DNA of 58,479 nucleotides from Pseudomonadota bacterium (GCA_026398735.1 JAPLSH010000020.1:52296-110774), one strand, 5' to 3'; shown: positions 25,317 to 35,450, counted from the stretch's first letter. Made by a program: numbers and translations. The notes: generated from the sequence alone by a model not told the origin.

Positions 25317-26573
25317 ATGCATCCAGATACCCTGCAGATTGTTGCTGCTGCGCTATTTGCACTGGCCATCGCCCACACCTTTGCCAGTGGTTGGCTGTTG
25401 CGTCTGGCGCATCATTCGCCCCGCCACGCGGGTGCCTTACACCTACTGGGTGAAGTTGAATGCGTGTTCGGTTTGTGGGCACTGGTGCTGATCGTCTGCA
25501 TGGCGCTTTTGCAGGGCACACCACAGGCCGTCGAGTACTTGGAACAGCGCAGTTACATCGAGCCGCTGTTTGTGTTTGCGGTAATGGTGGTTGCCGCAAC
25601 GCGGCCGGTGCTGACTCTGTCGCGGCGCGCCGTCGATGTGATTGCGCGCGTGTTACCCGGTAATCCTGCTGTCAGCGGCTACTTTGCAACGCTGTGTTTG
25701 CTGCCCTTGCTCGGTTCGTTGATCACCGAGGCGGCGGCCATGACTGTGGCAGCCTTGGTGTTGCGTGACAGGCTCTATGCCGCAGGGCCTTCAACACGCT
25801 TGCAATACGCCACATTGGGCGTGTTGCTGGTCAATGTGTCTATCGGTGGCACGTTAACTAACTTTGCCGCGCCGCCGGTCTTGATGGTGGCCGGCACTTG
25901 GGGCTGGGACAACGCCTACATGCTGCACCACTTCGGCTGGCGCGCAGCGTTGGCGGTGATGGTCAATGCGCTGCTGGTGACGCTGATGTTCCGCCGTGAA
26001 CTGACCAGCCTAGTGCCGTCGACCGAGGCCACTCATGTGCCGCCTCCGACCTGGGTCACTGTGATGACGCTGCTGTTTTTGCTGGGTGTTGTGGTTTTTG
26101 CACACCATCCGCCAGTGTTTCTGGGCCTGTTGTTGTTCTTTATTGGCTTTGCCAAGGCTTACCCGCAGCATCAGGACCGGTTGATCGTGCGTGAAGCACT
26201 GTTGGTGGGCTTTTTCCTTGCAGGGCTGGTGGTCCTGGGTGGATTGCAGCAGTGGTGGCTGCAGCCCTTGCTCAAGGGCATGGATGTCGGCGCGGTGTTT
26301 TACGGCACCACGCTGCTGACGGCTATTACCGATAACGCGGCTCTGACCTATCTGGCGTCTTTGGTCGAAGGCTTGGATGAAGACTTTAAGCGGGCCATCG
26401 TGGCCGGTGCCGTGACTGGTGGCGGTTTAACGGTCATTGCCAACGCGCCCAACCCGGCCGCCTTTGCCATGCTCAAAAACAGATTTGAAGGCCACACCAT
26501 CAAGCCGGCCTTGCTGTTGCGTGCGGCTTTGTTGCCCACGGCCGTTGCGATCGTGGCGTTCCGATTGATTTAG
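25317..26573 (+). CDS. Putative Na+/H+ antiporter (PF07399-like)
   Basis: A 418-residue polytopic membrane protein with about eleven hydrophobic segments. 'LHLLGEVECVFGLWAL', 'TEAAAMTVAALVLRD', 'GGTLTNFAAPPVLMVAG' and 'AITDNAALTYLASLV' resemble the putative Na+/H+ antiporter family, in which acidic and asparagine residues inside the membrane carry ions. It begins eight bases after the MFS gene, so is probably co-transcribed. The end is convergent with the glycosyltransferase gene, eight bases away. Confidence 0.78.
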   Translation: MHPDTLQIVAAALFALAIAHTFASGWLLRLAHHSPRHAGALHLLGEVECVFGLWALVLIVCMALLQGTPQAVEYLEQRSYIEPLFVFAVMVVAATRPVLTLSRRAVDVIARVLPGNPAVSGYFATLCLLPLLGSLITEAAAMTVAALVLRDRLYAAGPSTRLQYATLGVLLVNVSIGGTLTNFAAPPVLMVAGTWGWDNAYMLHHFGWRAALAVMVNALLVTLMFRRELTSLVPSTEATHVPPPTWVTVMTLLFLLGVVVFAHHPPVFLGLLLFFIGFAKAYPQHQDRLIVREALLVGFFLAGLVVLGGLQQWWLQPLLKGMDVGAVFYGTTLLTAITDNAALTYLASLVEGLDEDFKRAIVAGAVTGGGLTVIANAPNPAAFAMLKNRFEGHTIKPALLLRAALLPTAVAIVAFRLI

Positions 26574-26580
26574 TGCCGTT

Positions 26581-28275
26581 TCAGGTGCCCGGTGATTCGT
26601 CGATCACCAAGCGATCCGGGCCGACCAGTTCCCGCCGGTCTTTGATGACCATCAACGGTATGCCATCGCGTTCCACCTGACCGATCAGCGTGCCATTCAT
26701 GGCTTTGTCGCAGCCTGTCTGGGTGGCTGATACAAAAAAGTCTGCACTCGGCCAGTCGCGCACGACGCGAAAGCGTGAATCGAGAAACTCGTTGACCTGC
26801 ACCGACTCGCCGCAGAACGCCACTGTCAACTCTGCCGGTGCGCTGCCTAATTCATCGCGCAGCAGGCGGTTGAGCAGGTGCGCCGATTCGCGTGCTCCGT
26901 CATTCCAGTAATCGAGTTCATAGCGGCGAAAAACACCTTCCAGACCGCCGGCGAGGTGGTTGTAAGCCACGTATTGATAGGGGTGCAGTCGCAGCATCAG
27001 CAGCAGATTGTCTGTGCCTATCGCCAACAGCAGGGCAGTAGCGGTAAGCAGCACAGCGCGCTGCGCTTTGAGTGACGTGAGCAGCGCATCGAGCCCCAGT
27101 CCTGCCAGAACTGCCAGCGGCGGCAGCACGAAGCTGAAATGCCGAATGCCGTTATATAGCGCAGGTGCCGTAGCAAGCGAGAACAGTACCGGGAACAGTG
27201 CCGCCAGCACCACGGGAACCAGTGGCAGTGAGGCAATGGGCAGCCGCAGTAACGGCATGCGTGGTTGCTGTGATCGCCACAGACCAAATACGGCCCATAG
27301 CGCAGCTGCCACCAACCCCAGCAACAGCAGCTCGGGAACGCGCAGCAGCAAGTAATGAGACAAGTAGGTACGCGGCAGTTGGCTGATCGGATACAACGTA
27401 CCGGCCAGCTGGGTCTTCATATCGAAGTTGAAGTGCGAGAATCGGGTGGCCGCATCAAACAAGTTGTGCCAGCCCATCACGGACCAAGGCCAGGTAAAAG
27501 CCATGACGGCGACAGCCAGTGCTATCGCAAGCAGTAGTCTGGGCAGGCATTGGCTCACGAGCAGCAGCGCATCACTGACGCTGCGGCTGTGCGACCACAA
27601 CACCAGAATCACGCCTGTGCCCAGATAAAACAGCGCAAATAACCCGCCGACGCGCAGGCCCATGGCGCAGCCCAAGGCAACGCCCACGCCGATGAGATTG
27701 CCAAGACTCGGTCGCGGCAGTTCGCGCAGCAGTCCAGTGCTGAAAAACACCGCAGCGATCATTGCGGTGCCAAAGGGGATGTCTTTGGTGTGGGTGAACA
27801 TCGCACCCGTCCAAGCACCGGTGAGGCCCAGCACTAGTCCGGTCAGGCAGGCGGCGCGCGGCCCTGCCAATTGCCGAGCGGTCAGTGATGCAAAGGCGAT
27901 TCCGGCTAAGCCAAACAGTGCCGACAGCAGGTGACGCAGATCCCACACCGACCACGGTGAGTAGGGTTCGAGGGCTGCTGCCAGCATGTCGAACAAGCCG
28001 CCGTAGAGGTGCAGGTTTATATAATCGAAGGCGTGACGATCGGTGAAGCCCGAGCCGTAGAAGTCCAGCAACAGCCGGCCATAGGTGTGCTGCACGGGTT
28101 CGTCGTTGCTGATGCCGTGTTTGTCGAAGGTGGCCAGCACAAACAGCAGCAGCGCACCCAATAGCGCCAGCGCAAGCCAGTCCCAATAGCGGTCTTGGCT
28201 TATCGCGCCAGAGGGTGCCTGCCGGTGCGGCGTGGCGGGAGTGGGGGTGGATAGGCCGGGGCGCATCGGGTCCAT
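26581..28275 (-). CDS. Polytopic glycosyltransferase (GT39/ArnT-like family)
   Basis: A 564-residue membrane protein with roughly twelve hydrophobic segments. The first periplasmic loop carries 'HGISNDEPVQHTYG', where the acidic residues match the catalytic 'DE' of lipid-linked-sugar glycosyltransferases of the GT-C superfamily. 'GAMFTHTKDIPFG' is the second conserved loop. The C-terminal ~130 residues are soluble. The substrate is unknown. The ATG at 28275 is used; a TTG three codons upstream is the alternative. Confidence 0.75.
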   Translation of the reverse strand: MDPMRPGLSTPTPATPHRQAPSGAISQDRYWDWLALALLGALLLFVLATFDKHGISNDEPVQHTYGRLLLDFYGSGFTDRHAFDYINLHLYGGLFDMLAAALEPYSPWSVWDLRHLLSALFGLAGIAFASLTARQLAGPRAACLTGLVLGLTGAWTGAMFTHTKDIPFGTAMIAAVFFSTGLLRELPRPSLGNLIGVGVALGCAMGLRVGGLFALFYLGTGVILVLWSHSRSVSDALLLVSQCLPRLLLAIALAVAVMAFTWPWSVMGWHNLFDAATRFSHFNFDMKTQLAGTLYPISQLPRTYLSHYLLLRVPELLLLGLVAAALWAVFGLWRSQQPRMPLLRLPIASLPLVPVVLAALFPVLFSLATAPALYNGIRHFSFVLPPLAVLAGLGLDALLTSLKAQRAVLLTATALLLAIGTDNLLLMLRLHPYQYVAYNHLAGGLEGVFRRYELDYWNDGARESAHLLNRLLRDELGSAPAELTVAFCGESVQVNEFLDSRFRVVRDWPSADFFVSATQTGCDKAMNGTLIGQVERDGIPLMVIKDRRELVGPDRLVIDESPGT

Positions 28276-28285
28276 GATACCCAAT

Positions 28286-28303
28286 GCGCCTGCCTTCAGG
28301 CGC
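28286..28303 (-). terminator. Hairpin after the WYL regulator gene
   Basis: GCGCCTG-CCTT-CAGGCGC is a perfect 7-bp stem with a 4-base loop just past the WYL gene stop. No T-run follows on the minus strand, so termination efficiency is uncertain. Confidence 0.4.
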
Positions 28304-28308
28304 TGCTG

Positions 28309-29277
28309 TCAGCGTTTGGCGTAACGGGCCGCTGCCTTGCCAAGCGCCTCTGCCACTGCAGTACGCAGCCCCGGCGGCGCCAGAACCTCACACTGATCGC
28401 CATGGCGAAGGATCTCCATGATCAGCTCAGTGTCATGGTGATAGGGCACGTGCAGTGTGACGCCGCCATCTGTAAGTGGCTCGCAGCGCGCATCTGGGTG
28501 CCACGTTTCCTCGGCAACCCAGCGTGCTGACTTGGCGGTGAACTTCAGGATTGCTGTGGCGCTGGAGGCGCCGGGATAGATGCCATAGCTGCCATCGAGC
28601 TGTTGCGCCAGTGTCCGCTCTTCAATCTGCAGCGCATCCTCAAGACTGATGCGAGGCTCGCTGATCCGATCCACCGAGAATAGGCGCAGTGCCTGGCGTT
28701 CGTGGCACCAGGCCGACAGGTACCAGTTGTTGCGATAAAAAGTCAGACGTTGGGGTGAGCAGAGTCTGCGTCCCGATCGGTCGTCATTACGGCTGTGGTA
28801 ATCAAAGCTGAGTTGTCGCCGCGTGAGCAGTGCGTTGAGCAGAACATTGAAGCCTTTCTGGCTGGTGGGTCGCAGATGGTTCAGACGCAGTTGCAGCCGG
28901 CGGCGCATGTCCGCATCGCCTAGACGTTTGGTGTTGAGCTTTTCAAGGGATTTGCGCAGTCCTGCTGTCTCGTCACGCAGCAGGCCCGGCGTGAGTTGTT
29001 CCAGCAGCGCTTCTGCGACCAGCAGGTTGGCTACGTCGGCGCTGTCGAGTTTGAGCAGTTGCGTGGCGATGGTGTCGCGCGGGCTGGGCTTGAGCACATA
29101 GCCCTCGCGCTTGATGTATTGGACATCGAAGCCCACTTCATCGCGCAGCGTGCCAAGCAGTCTATTGAGCGTGGCGCGCGATACGCCCAAGTGCGCCATG
29201 AGGCTGTCGAGAGACTGCGGCGCACGGGTGCGCTGCAGCTGAGCAGCCAGTTCCAGCACACGGTCGAATCTTGCCAT
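28309..29277 (-). CDS. WYL-domain transcriptional regulator (YafY type)
   Basis: A 322-residue regulator with an N-terminal winged helix ('MAHLGVSRATLNRLLGTL') and a WYL domain containing 'YRNNWYLSAWCHERQALRLF', close to the WYL consensus. The C-terminal WCX extension holds 'LTDGGVTLHVPYHHDTELI'. WYL proteins sense ligands or nucleic acids and control DNA repair or defence genes. No defence genes are adjacent. It follows ahpF on the same strand after a hairpin. Confidence 0.87.
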   Translation of the reverse strand: MARFDRVLELAAQLQRTRAPQSLDSLMAHLGVSRATLNRLLGTLRDEVGFDVQYIKREGYVLKPSPRDTIATQLLKLDSADVANLLVAEALLEQLTPGLLRDETAGLRKSLEKLNTKRLGDADMRRRLQLRLNHLRPTSQKGFNVLLNALLTRRQLSFDYHSRNDDRSGRRLCSPQRLTFYRNNWYLSAWCHERQALRLFSVDRISEPRISLEDALQIEERTLAQQLDGSYGIYPGASSATAILKFTAKSARWVAEETWHPDARCEPLTDGGVTLHVPYHHDTELIMEILRHGDQCEVLAPPGLRTAVAEALGKAAARYAKR

Positions 29278-29282
29278 GGCGC

Positions 29283-29308
29283 CCCCGAGGCTTGTTTTGC
29301 CTCGAGGG
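29283..29308 (-). terminator. Hairpin between ahpF and the WYL regulator gene
   Basis: CGAGGC (29286-29291) pairs with GCCTCG (29299-29304), loop TTGTTTT, with further G:C pairs outside across a single-base bulge. It lies ~45 bases after the ahpF stop and directly before the WYL start codon, so it probably separates the two units. Confidence 0.45.
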
Positions 29309-29350
29309 TGACACAGCAGCGGCTGTAAAATCTTCCTGCTTTGCCAGGTC

Positions 29351-30907
29351 TCAAGCCGCAGCAGGCGTGCTGCGGATCAAATGATCGAAAGCACCCAGCG
29401 CAGCGGTCGATCCTGCACCCATCGCGATGATGATCTGCTTGAACGGCACCGTGGTGCAGTCGCCTGCGGCGAACACGCCGGGCACTGAGGTTTGGCCGCG
29501 GGCATCGATTTCGATTTCGCCGCGGTTGGACAAAGCCACAGTGCCCTTGAGCCAGTCGGTGTTGGGCAACAAGCCGATCTGCACGAAGATACCTTCCAGA
29601 TCGATGCGCCTTGCCTCGCCACTGGCGCGGTCGGTGTACAGCAGTCCATCGACCTTATTGCCGTCACCGCTGACCTCAGTGGTCAGCGCTTGAGTGATGA
29701 TCGTCACGTTGGGCAGGCTGGCCAGCTTTTTCTGCAGTACCGCATCGGCGCGCAGTTGGACGTCGAACTCCAGCAGCGTCACATGTGCTACCAACCCGGC
29801 CAGATCAATGGCTGCTTCGACACCGGAGTTGCCCCCGCCGATCACCGCTACGCGCTTGCCCTTGAACAACGGCCCATCGCAATGCGGGCAATAGGCCACG
29901 CCCTTGTTGCGATACTGCTGTTCACCAGGCACGTTCATTTCGCGCCACCTGGCACCGGTCGACACAATTACTGTCTTACTGCGCAGCGTGGCACCGTTGG
30001 CCAGTTTGACCTCGATCAGCTCGCCGGGCACCAGCCCTGCCGCGCGCTGCAGAGACATCACGTCGACGGCGTAATCCTTCACATGCTCTTCAAGGCCCTG
30101 GACGAGCTTGAGGCCTTCGGTGGCTTTGACCGAGATGAAGTTTTCGATACCCAGTGTGTCCATCAATTGACCACCGAAACGTTCTGCCACCAAGCCGGTG
30201 CGTATGCCTTTACGGGCGGCATAGATGGCAGCCGATGCGCCGCCAGGTCCGCCGCCGATCACCAGCATGTCGTAGGGTGCGCGGGCATCGAGCTTGGCGG
30301 CATCGCGTGCTGCTGCGCCGGTGTCTACTTTGGCCAGGATCTCTTCGACAGTCATGCGGCCCGAGCCGAACTCTGTACCGTTGAGATACACCGTGGGCAC
30401 GGACATGACTTGTCGCGTTTCCACTTCTGTCTGAAACAGCCCGCCATCGATCATCACGTGCTCAATACCAGGATTGAGCACTGCCATCAGGTTCAGCGCC
30501 TGCACGACATCCGGGCAGTTGTGGCAGCTGAGCGAAATAAAGGTTTCAAAGCGCAGGCCGGCAGGCAGAGCTTTGATCTGTGCGATGAGCTCATCGCTGA
30601 CTTTGGGTGGGTAGCCACTTACTTGCAGCAAGGCCAACACGAAAGAGGTGAACTCATGGCCCATCGGGATGCCCGCGAATTGCACGCGTGCGGCCTCACC
30701 GGGGCAGGTCACTGCAAAGGACGGACGACGGCTTGCAGCACCGTCTTCGCGCACTGAAATTTTGTCGGAGAGTGTGCTGACTTCCTGCAGCAGTTCGCGC
30801 AGCTCCTGCGCAGCGCTGCTGTCGTCGAGCGATGCGACCAGCTCGATGGGGCGCTGCAGGCGTTGCATGTAGCCGGCTAATTGGTCTTTGAGTTGCGGCT
30901 CGAGCAT
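29351..30907 (-). CDS. ahpF: Alkyl hydroperoxide reductase flavoprotein subunit AhpF
   Basis: AhpF recycles AhpC with NADH electrons. The 518-residue protein (E. coli 521) has an N-terminal double-thioredoxin domain with '[10 protein letters not shown]', the FAD motif '[16 protein letters not shown]', the redox-active disulfide 'AYCPHCDGP', NAD motif '[14 protein letters not shown]' and 'GVFAAGDCT' at the C-terminus. The ATG at 30907 is chosen by alignment to the family N-terminus ([10 protein letters not shown]); the frame extends upstream across the ahpC end. The gene lies 79 bases downstream of ahpC. Confidence 0.95.
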   Translation of the reverse strand: MLEPQLKDQLAGYMQRLQRPIELVASLDDSSAAQELRELLQEVSTLSDKISVREDGAASRRPSFAVTCPGEAARVQFAGIPMGHEFTSFVLALLQVSGYPPKVSDELIAQIKALPAGLRFETFISLSCHNCPDVVQALNLMAVLNPGIEHVMIDGGLFQTEVETRQVMSVPTVYLNGTEFGSGRMTVEEILAKVDTGAAARDAAKLDARAPYDMLVIGGGPGGASAAIYAARKGIRTGLVAERFGGQLMDTLGIENFISVKATEGLKLVQGLEEHVKDYAVDVMSLQRAAGLVPGELIEVKLANGATLRSKTVIVSTGARWREMNVPGEQQYRNKGVAYCPHCDGPLFKGKRVAVIGGGNSGVEAAIDLAGLVAHVTLLEFDVQLRADAVLQKKLASLPNVTIITQALTTEVSGDGNKVDGLLYTDRASGEARRIDLEGIFVQIGLLPNTDWLKGTVALSNRGEIEIDARGQTSVPGVFAAGDCTTVPFKQIIIAMGAGSTAALGAFDHLIRSTPAAA

Positions 30908-30938
30908 GACGAATCTCCAGAAGTCTCCAAGGGGCATG

Positions 30939-30971
30939 CCGCTCCCCCTACTCATTAGGGTGAGAGAGCGG
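30939..30971 (-). terminator. Hairpin between ahpC and ahpF (attenuator or 3' stabiliser)
   Basis: CCGCTC (30939-30944) pairs with GAGCGG (30966-30971), and CCCTA with TAGGG (30946-30950/30956-30960) around a CTCAT loop, forming a two-part imperfect hairpin. It could let ahpC be expressed more highly than ahpF by partial termination or mRNA protection. Confidence 0.5.
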
Positions 30972-30986
30972 CTGCCAGGGCTCGAT

Positions 30987-31550
30987 TTAGATCTTGCCGA
31001 CCAGATCCAGCGACGGGGACAGGGTCTTCTCACCCGGGGTCCACTTGGCCGGGCACACTTCGCCCGGATGCGAGGCGACGTACTGCGCGGCCTGCACCTT
31101 GCGCAGCAGTTCGCTGGCATCGCGGCCGATGCCCAGATCATGGATCTCGGCGACCTTGATCTCGCCCTCAGGGTTGATCACGAAGGTACCGCGCAGCGCC
31201 AAGCCTTCTTCTTCGATCATCACGTCGAAGTTGCGGGTGATAGCGCCGGTGGGGTCGCCGATCATCGGATATTGAATCTTCTTGATGGTGTCCGACGCGT
31301 CATGCCAAGCCTTGTGAGTGAAGTGCGTGTCGGTCGATACCGAATAGCACTCGACGCCCAGCTTCTTGAACTCGGGGTATACGTCGGCCAGGTCGCCCAG
31401 CTCGGTGGGGCAGACGAAGGTGAAGTCAGCCGGGTAGAAGAAGAACACCGACCACTTGCCCTTCAGGTCCGCATCGGACACGGGGACGAACTTGCCGTTG
31501 CTGTAGGCAGTGGCTTTGAACGGTTTGACTTTGGAATTGATGATCGACAT
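30987..31550 (-). CDS. ahpC: Alkyl hydroperoxide reductase peroxiredoxin AhpC
   Basis: A 187-residue 2-Cys peroxiredoxin, exactly the E. coli length. The peroxidatic cysteine is C47 in 'DFTFVCPTE' and the resolving cysteine is in '[10 protein letters not shown]'. It reduces H2O2 and organic hydroperoxides in the cytoplasm, with AhpF as reductant. The N-terminus [13 protein letters not shown] fixes the start at 31550. An OxyR-type site lies 69-105 bases upstream, with candidate promoter elements TTGGAA and TATTCT between it and the gene. Confidence 0.97.
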   Translation of the reverse strand: MSIINSKVKPFKATAYSNGKFVPVSDADLKGKWSVFFFYPADFTFVCPTELGDLADVYPEFKKLGVECYSVSTDTHFTHKAWHDASDTIKKIQYPMIGDPTGAITRNFDVMIEEEGLALRGTFVINPEGEIKVAEIHDLGIGRDASELLRKVQAAQYVASHPGEVCPAKWTPGEKTLSPSLDLVGKI

Positions 31551-31589
31551 TTGGGAAAGACCTCGTGGTGGGTGGATTCGACGAAAGTG

Positions 31590-31619
31590 AGAATAGGGGG
31601 GGTGTCTCAATAGTTCCAA
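31590..31619 (-). promoter_or_regulatory. Candidate ahpC promoter
   Basis: On the minus strand TTGGAA (31614-31619) and TATTCT (31590-31595) are separated by 18 bases. The -35 element touches the OxyR-type site, the geometry of OxyR-activated promoters. The elements deviate from consensus, as expected for an activated promoter. Confidence 0.5.
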
Positions 31620-31655
31620 TAGATTGATGCGATATTTACGATAGTCATTGACTAT
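31619..31655. promoter_or_regulatory. OxyR-type binding site upstream of ahpC
   Basis: Four tetranucleotide half-sites occur at exact 7-base spacing: ATAG (31619), CGAT (31630), ATAG (31641), CTAT (31652). This is the OxyR tetramer pattern ATAG-N7-CTAT-N7-ATAG-N7-CTAT with one mismatch. It lies between the cho 3' end and ahpC. Confidence 0.8.
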
Positions 31656-31675
31656 CAGCTGCGCCAGCCCTGCTG

Positions 31676-32500
31676 TCAGAGGCGCAAGATCTCGGCGGTG
31701 CCGGCCAAAATCGGCTTGCAGAGGATTTTATAGCTGTCGGCATCAAAGCTGGCACTGACGCTGTATAGGGCCCGGGCGGCCTCTGGCGTCTCGGCGCTGC
31801 CCAGATAACACCAGTTGTGCACCACATGGATCTGCTGGGCCTCGCCATCGCGCTCCACCACCCCGATGCCACCCTCCCAGGGCCAACAGGTCAGCGCATG
31901 GTCTTGCAGGGCCTCCAGCAGACGGTGCTGATGGGCTTCGGCGGTCTCATCGCCGCGGCAGACGCCACCACAGCGGCCCAGCAGCGCACGAAAGCAGGCA
32001 CGACCCTTGGGTAGCTTTTCCAGCCCTAGCGCCCCCAGACACAGCTTGTGGGCGTCTGCCAGCTCCTGAAGGCGTAGCAGGGCAGCTGCCTGTGAATTGA
32101 ACAGGCCAAACAGCTGCGGCTCGCGGGCAAAGTCGATGTCCTGGGCATACACCACTTCTGGTGCACTGTTGCTCAGTCGCAGCGAGCACAGCCGACCTTT
32201 GCGCCGCAGTTGGCGGTTGAGCAGCGGGTAGCGCTCTTTGACCAGCCGGGCCTCCAGTAGCAGGGCGCCAATCTCGCCAACTGTGCGCTGGAAGCTGATG
32301 CGCCGCGCCGCACGCAGCATGCGTGCCTCGCTACGGTTGCGCAGGTGCGAGAGCACACGCGCCCGCAGATTGACGCTTTTGCCGATGTAGAGCGGCAGGC
32401 TCTCGTCTTCGCCCAGAAACAGATACACACCTGGCATCGCCGGTAGTGCCTCGGCGTCGGCGCGCAGGTGGTCTGGATAGCGGTAGCTGATGCGCGGCAT
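31676..32500 (-). CDS. cho: Cho-type endonuclease (UvrC homologue, GIY-YIG)
   Basis: A 274-residue GIY-YIG nuclease. '[24 protein letters not shown]' contains the GVY...YIG signature, with 'RARVLSHL' carrying the catalytic arginine and '[16 protein letters not shown]' the glutamate. It corresponds to the N-terminal half of UvrC and lacks the C-terminal endonuclease and helix-hairpin-helix domains, as Cho does (E. coli 295 residues). Cho makes the 3' incision at bulky lesions. The ATG at 32500 is chosen because the family starts shortly before the nuclease domain. Confidence 0.85.
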   Translation of the reverse strand: MPRISYRYPDHLRADAEALPAMPGVYLFLGEDESLPLYIGKSVNLRARVLSHLRNRSEARMLRAARRISFQRTVGEIGALLLEARLVKERYPLLNRQLRRKGRLCSLRLSNSAPEVVYAQDIDFAREPQLFGLFNSQAAALLRLQELADAHKLCLGALGLEKLPKGRACFRALLGRCGGVCRGDETAEAHQHRLLEALQDHALTCWPWEGGIGVVERDGEAQQIHVVHNWCYLGSAETPEAARALYSVSASFDADSYKILCKPILAGTAEILRL

Positions 32501-32587
32501 TGGCGACAGTATGGCGGAGGGTGCAGGAGCGCACAAAGCAGGCCCAAGTCAGCTAAACTCGCGCGCCCCGTCCGCGCAAGAATACCC

Positions 32588-34192
32588 ATGCTTTCCACGT
32601 CCAATGTCGCCATCCAGTTTGGCGCCAAGCCCTTGTTTGAGGGCGTCACTGTCAAGTTCACCGACGGCAACCGCTATGGCCTGATCGGTGCCAACGGCTG
32701 TGGCAAGTCCACGCTGATGAAGATCCTCGGTGGCGATCTGGAGCCCAGTGCCGGTGAAGTGGTGCTGCAGCCGGGTCTGCGCATGGGCAAGCTCAATCAG
32801 AATCAGTTCGGCTATGAGGACGAGCGCGTCATCGATGTGGTGATGCAGGGGCATATGGAGATGTGGGCCGCGATGAGTGCGCGCGATGCCATCTATGCCA
32901 ACCCGGAAGCCAGCGATGCGGATTACATGCGTGCGGCCGAGCTTGAGGTGCAGTTTGCCGAGTACGGTGGTTATGACGCCGAGGCGCGTGCTGCCAGCAT
33001 TCTGGTCGAGGCCGGCATTGGTCCTGAATTGCATACGGGCCCCATGCGGGAAGTGCCGCCTGGGTTGAAGCTGCGCGTGCTGTTGGCGCAGGCCTTGTTT
33101 TCCAATCCCGATGTGTTGCTGCTGGACGAGCCCACCAACAACCTCGATATCCATTCGATTGGTTGGCTGGAGAATGTGCTCAACCAGTCCAACGCCACCA
33201 TGATCATCATCAGCCATGACCGTCACTTCCTGAATCAGGTGTGCACGCATATGGCTGATCTGGATTTTCAGCAGCTCAAGATCTATCCGGGTAACTACGA
33301 CGACTTCATGCTGGCGGCGGTGCAGGCGCGTGCGCGTGTCGAAGCTTCCAATGCCAAGGCCAAGGACAAGATCTCCGACTTGCAGGAGTTCGTGCGTCGC
33401 TTCTCTGCCAACGCCTCCAAGGCGCGTCAGGCGACCTCACGCCGTAAGCAGCTTGAGAAGATCAAGGTTGAGGAGATCAAGCCTTCCTCACGGCAGAACC
33501 CTTACATCCGTTTCGAGCAGGCCAAGAAGCTCTATCGCGGCACAGTCGGCGTTGAAAAGCTGACGTTTGCCTATCCGGGTGGAGAGGGTCAGGTGCTGAG
33601 CAACCTGTCTTTCAATATCGAGGCCGGCGATCGCGTAGCCATCATCGGCCCCAACGGTGCAGGCAAGACCACGCTCATGCGTCTGCTGGCTGGCGAGTTG
33701 CAACCCACCTCGGGCACGGTTAGCTGGGTCGAAAATGCCCAGGTGGGCTACATGCCGCAGGATCCGCAGGCCGAGTTCGTCGAGAAGCTCGATTTGTTCT
33801 CGTGGATGCAGCGTTGGTCGGGCAAAGCGGACGACGAGCAGATCGTACGCGCCACGCTGGGTCGGCTGCTGTTCTCGGGCGATGAGACCAAGAAGTCGGT
33901 CAAGGTGCTCTCCGGTGGTGAGAAGGGCCGCATGATCTACGGCAAGCTGCTGCTCACACGCCCCAACGTCATGTTGATGGACGAACCGACCAACCACATG
34001 GACATGGAAACCATCGAGTCGCTGCAGATCGGTCTCGAAAAATTCCCGGGCACCTTGTTGTTTGTTTCGCATGATCGCGAGTTCGTCAGTGGGCTGGCGA
34101 CGCGCATCATCGAGCTCAAGCCCGGTGGTACGACGACCGAGTTCCGTGGTACTTACGACGAATACCTGCGCGAGCAGGGCCTGACTGCCTGA
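32588..34192 (+). CDS. ybiT: ABC-F family ATPase, YbiT type
   Basis: A 534-residue soluble protein with two ATPase domains and no membrane segment; ABC-F proteins act on ribosomes. The first P-loop is 'GANGCGKST', the second 'GPNGAGKTT', with Walker B '[13 protein letters not shown]' and '[13 protein letters not shown]'. The first signature is the degenerate '[15 protein letters not shown]', a YbiT hallmark, while the second is 'LSGGEKGR'. The inter-domain linker is basic and helical (about 245-320). The ATG at 32588 matches the usual N-terminus and length (E. coli 530). Confidence 0.92.
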   Translation: MLSTSNVAIQFGAKPLFEGVTVKFTDGNRYGLIGANGCGKSTLMKILGGDLEPSAGEVVLQPGLRMGKLNQNQFGYEDERVIDVVMQGHMEMWAAMSARDAIYANPEASDADYMRAAELEVQFAEYGGYDAEARAASILVEAGIGPELHTGPMREVPPGLKLRVLLAQALFSNPDVLLLDEPTNNLDIHSIGWLENVLNQSNATMIIISHDRHFLNQVCTHMADLDFQQLKIYPGNYDDFMLAAVQARARVEASNAKAKDKISDLQEFVRRFSANASKARQATSRRKQLEKIKVEEIKPSSRQNPYIRFEQAKKLYRGTVGVEKLTFAYPGGEGQVLSNLSFNIEAGDRVAIIGPNGAGKTTLMRLLAGELQPTSGTVSWVENAQVGYMPQDPQAEFVEKLDLFSWMQRWSGKADDEQIVRATLGRLLFSGDETKKSVKVLSGGEKGRMIYGKLLLTRPNVMLMDEPTNHMDMETIESLQIGLEKFPGTLLFVSHDREFVSGLATRIIELKPGGTTTEFRGTYDEYLREQGLTA

Positions 34193-34225
34193 CAACGTAC
34201 AACAACAGGGTAAGGAGCGGCCGTC

Positions 34226-35440
34226 ATGGGGGATCTGGCCGAATTCCAAGAGGGCGTGCGGCATCTCTCGCCGTTGGTGCAGCTGGCGCTGGTCATGGGC
34301 GCCATGTTCTTTATCCCCAAGCTGGTTGAGCGTTTTGGCATACCCGGCCTTATCGGGCTGATCTTTGCCGGCATCCTTACAGGCCCGCTGGGCTTGGGCA
34401 TTTTCAAACTGGGCGGTCCGGTCATCACTGTGTTTGCAGAGCTGGGCAAGCTGCTGTTGATGTTCACGGTGGGCCACGAAGTGGATCTGTCGGAGTTCAT
34501 CAAACGGTGGCGTGATTCGCTGACCTTTGGCTTGCTGACTTTCTTAATTCCGTTTCTCTTGGGCGCTGTGGTTGCGGTGGCTTTCGGCTATAGCCTGCTG
34601 ACTGCCGTGCTGGTTGGTTCGCTGCTGGCCTCACATACGCTGCTGGCGTTCCCGCTGATCCAGAAGGCCGGTTTGCAGGCGCAGGGTTGGGTGCAGACGG
34701 TCATCGGCGCCACAGTCATGACCGATATCCTTGCCATGCTGGCGCTGGCCATCTGCCTGCCCATACACAAGTCCGGGTTCTCCGCTACAGCCCTTGGTTT
34801 GCAGGTGCTGCAGATCCTGATCTTCACGCCGGCAGTGTTGCTGTTGGTGCCGCCGTTGTTTCGCGCGATGTTGCGTCGCTATGGTGACTCGCCCGAAGTA
34901 CAGGTGGCCCTTACCATGCTGGTGTTGACGGTGGTGGCAGAGGGTGCCGAGATGGTGCACATGGAAGGCATCGTCGGTGCGTTTTTGGCGGGTATTGCCG
35001 TGCGTCGCGCCACGGGCCACGCACATCTGCACGAGGGCATGGCGGTCACTGCTCGCTATACGTTTATACCCAGCTTCTTCATGGCTACCGGAATGTTGAT
35101 CGAGCCCGGCTCGGTCATCAAAACCATTGTGCATTCGCCGTGGTTGACTGCAGCCATCATCGGCAGCCTGTTGTCAGGCAAATATTTATCGGCTTGGCTC
35201 AGCGCCAAGTGGCTGCGCTATCCGGCCAGTCAAGTGCCGGGTATGTGGGCGCTGACGACGCCGCAGGTGGCGGCGACTCTGGCTGCCGCTGTCGTGGCCA
35301 GCCAAACCGTCAATTCTGCTGGTGTGCCGCTTATCGACGCCAACTTGCTCAATGTGGTACTGGTGTTGGTGGTGGTCACGGCAATAGGCGGGCCTATCGT
35401 CACGCAACGCTTGCTCAAGACAGCATCGTCGAAGGCTTGA
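34226..35440 (+). CDS. Cation/proton antiporter (CPA2, KefB-like membrane domain)
   Basis: A 404-residue protein with about twelve membrane segments and no RCK/TrkA-N domain. 'VMGAMFFIPKLVERFGIPG' opens the antiporter fold; 'HEVDLSEF', 'GATVMTDILAML' (membrane aspartate motif) and 'VAEGAEMVHMEGIVGAFLAG' follow. It exchanges K+ or Na+ for protons. A strong AAGGAG precedes the ATG. The gene end is convergent with the cytochrome c gene, ten bases away. Confidence 0.87.
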   Translation: MGDLAEFQEGVRHLSPLVQLALVMGAMFFIPKLVERFGIPGLIGLIFAGILTGPLGLGIFKLGGPVITVFAELGKLLLMFTVGHEVDLSEFIKRWRDSLTFGLLTFLIPFLLGAVVAVAFGYSLLTAVLVGSLLASHTLLAFPLIQKAGLQAQGWVQTVIGATVMTDILAMLALAICLPIHKSGFSATALGLQVLQILIFTPAVLLLVPPLFRAMLRRYGDSPEVQVALTMLVLTVVAEGAEMVHMEGIVGAFLAGIAVRRATGHAHLHEGMAVTARYTFIPSFFMATGMLIEPGSVIKTIVHSPWLTAAIIGSLLSGKYLSAWLSAKWLRYPASQVPGMWALTTPQVAATLAAAVVASQTVNSAGVPLIDANLLNVVLVLVVVTAIGGPIVTQRLLKTASSKA

Positions 35441-35450
35441 CGCCGCTGCT

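Noticed and set aside
32501-32587. LexA box upstream of cho
   Set aside because: No CTGT-N8-ACAG pattern is present in the gap; only a stray ACAG occurs.
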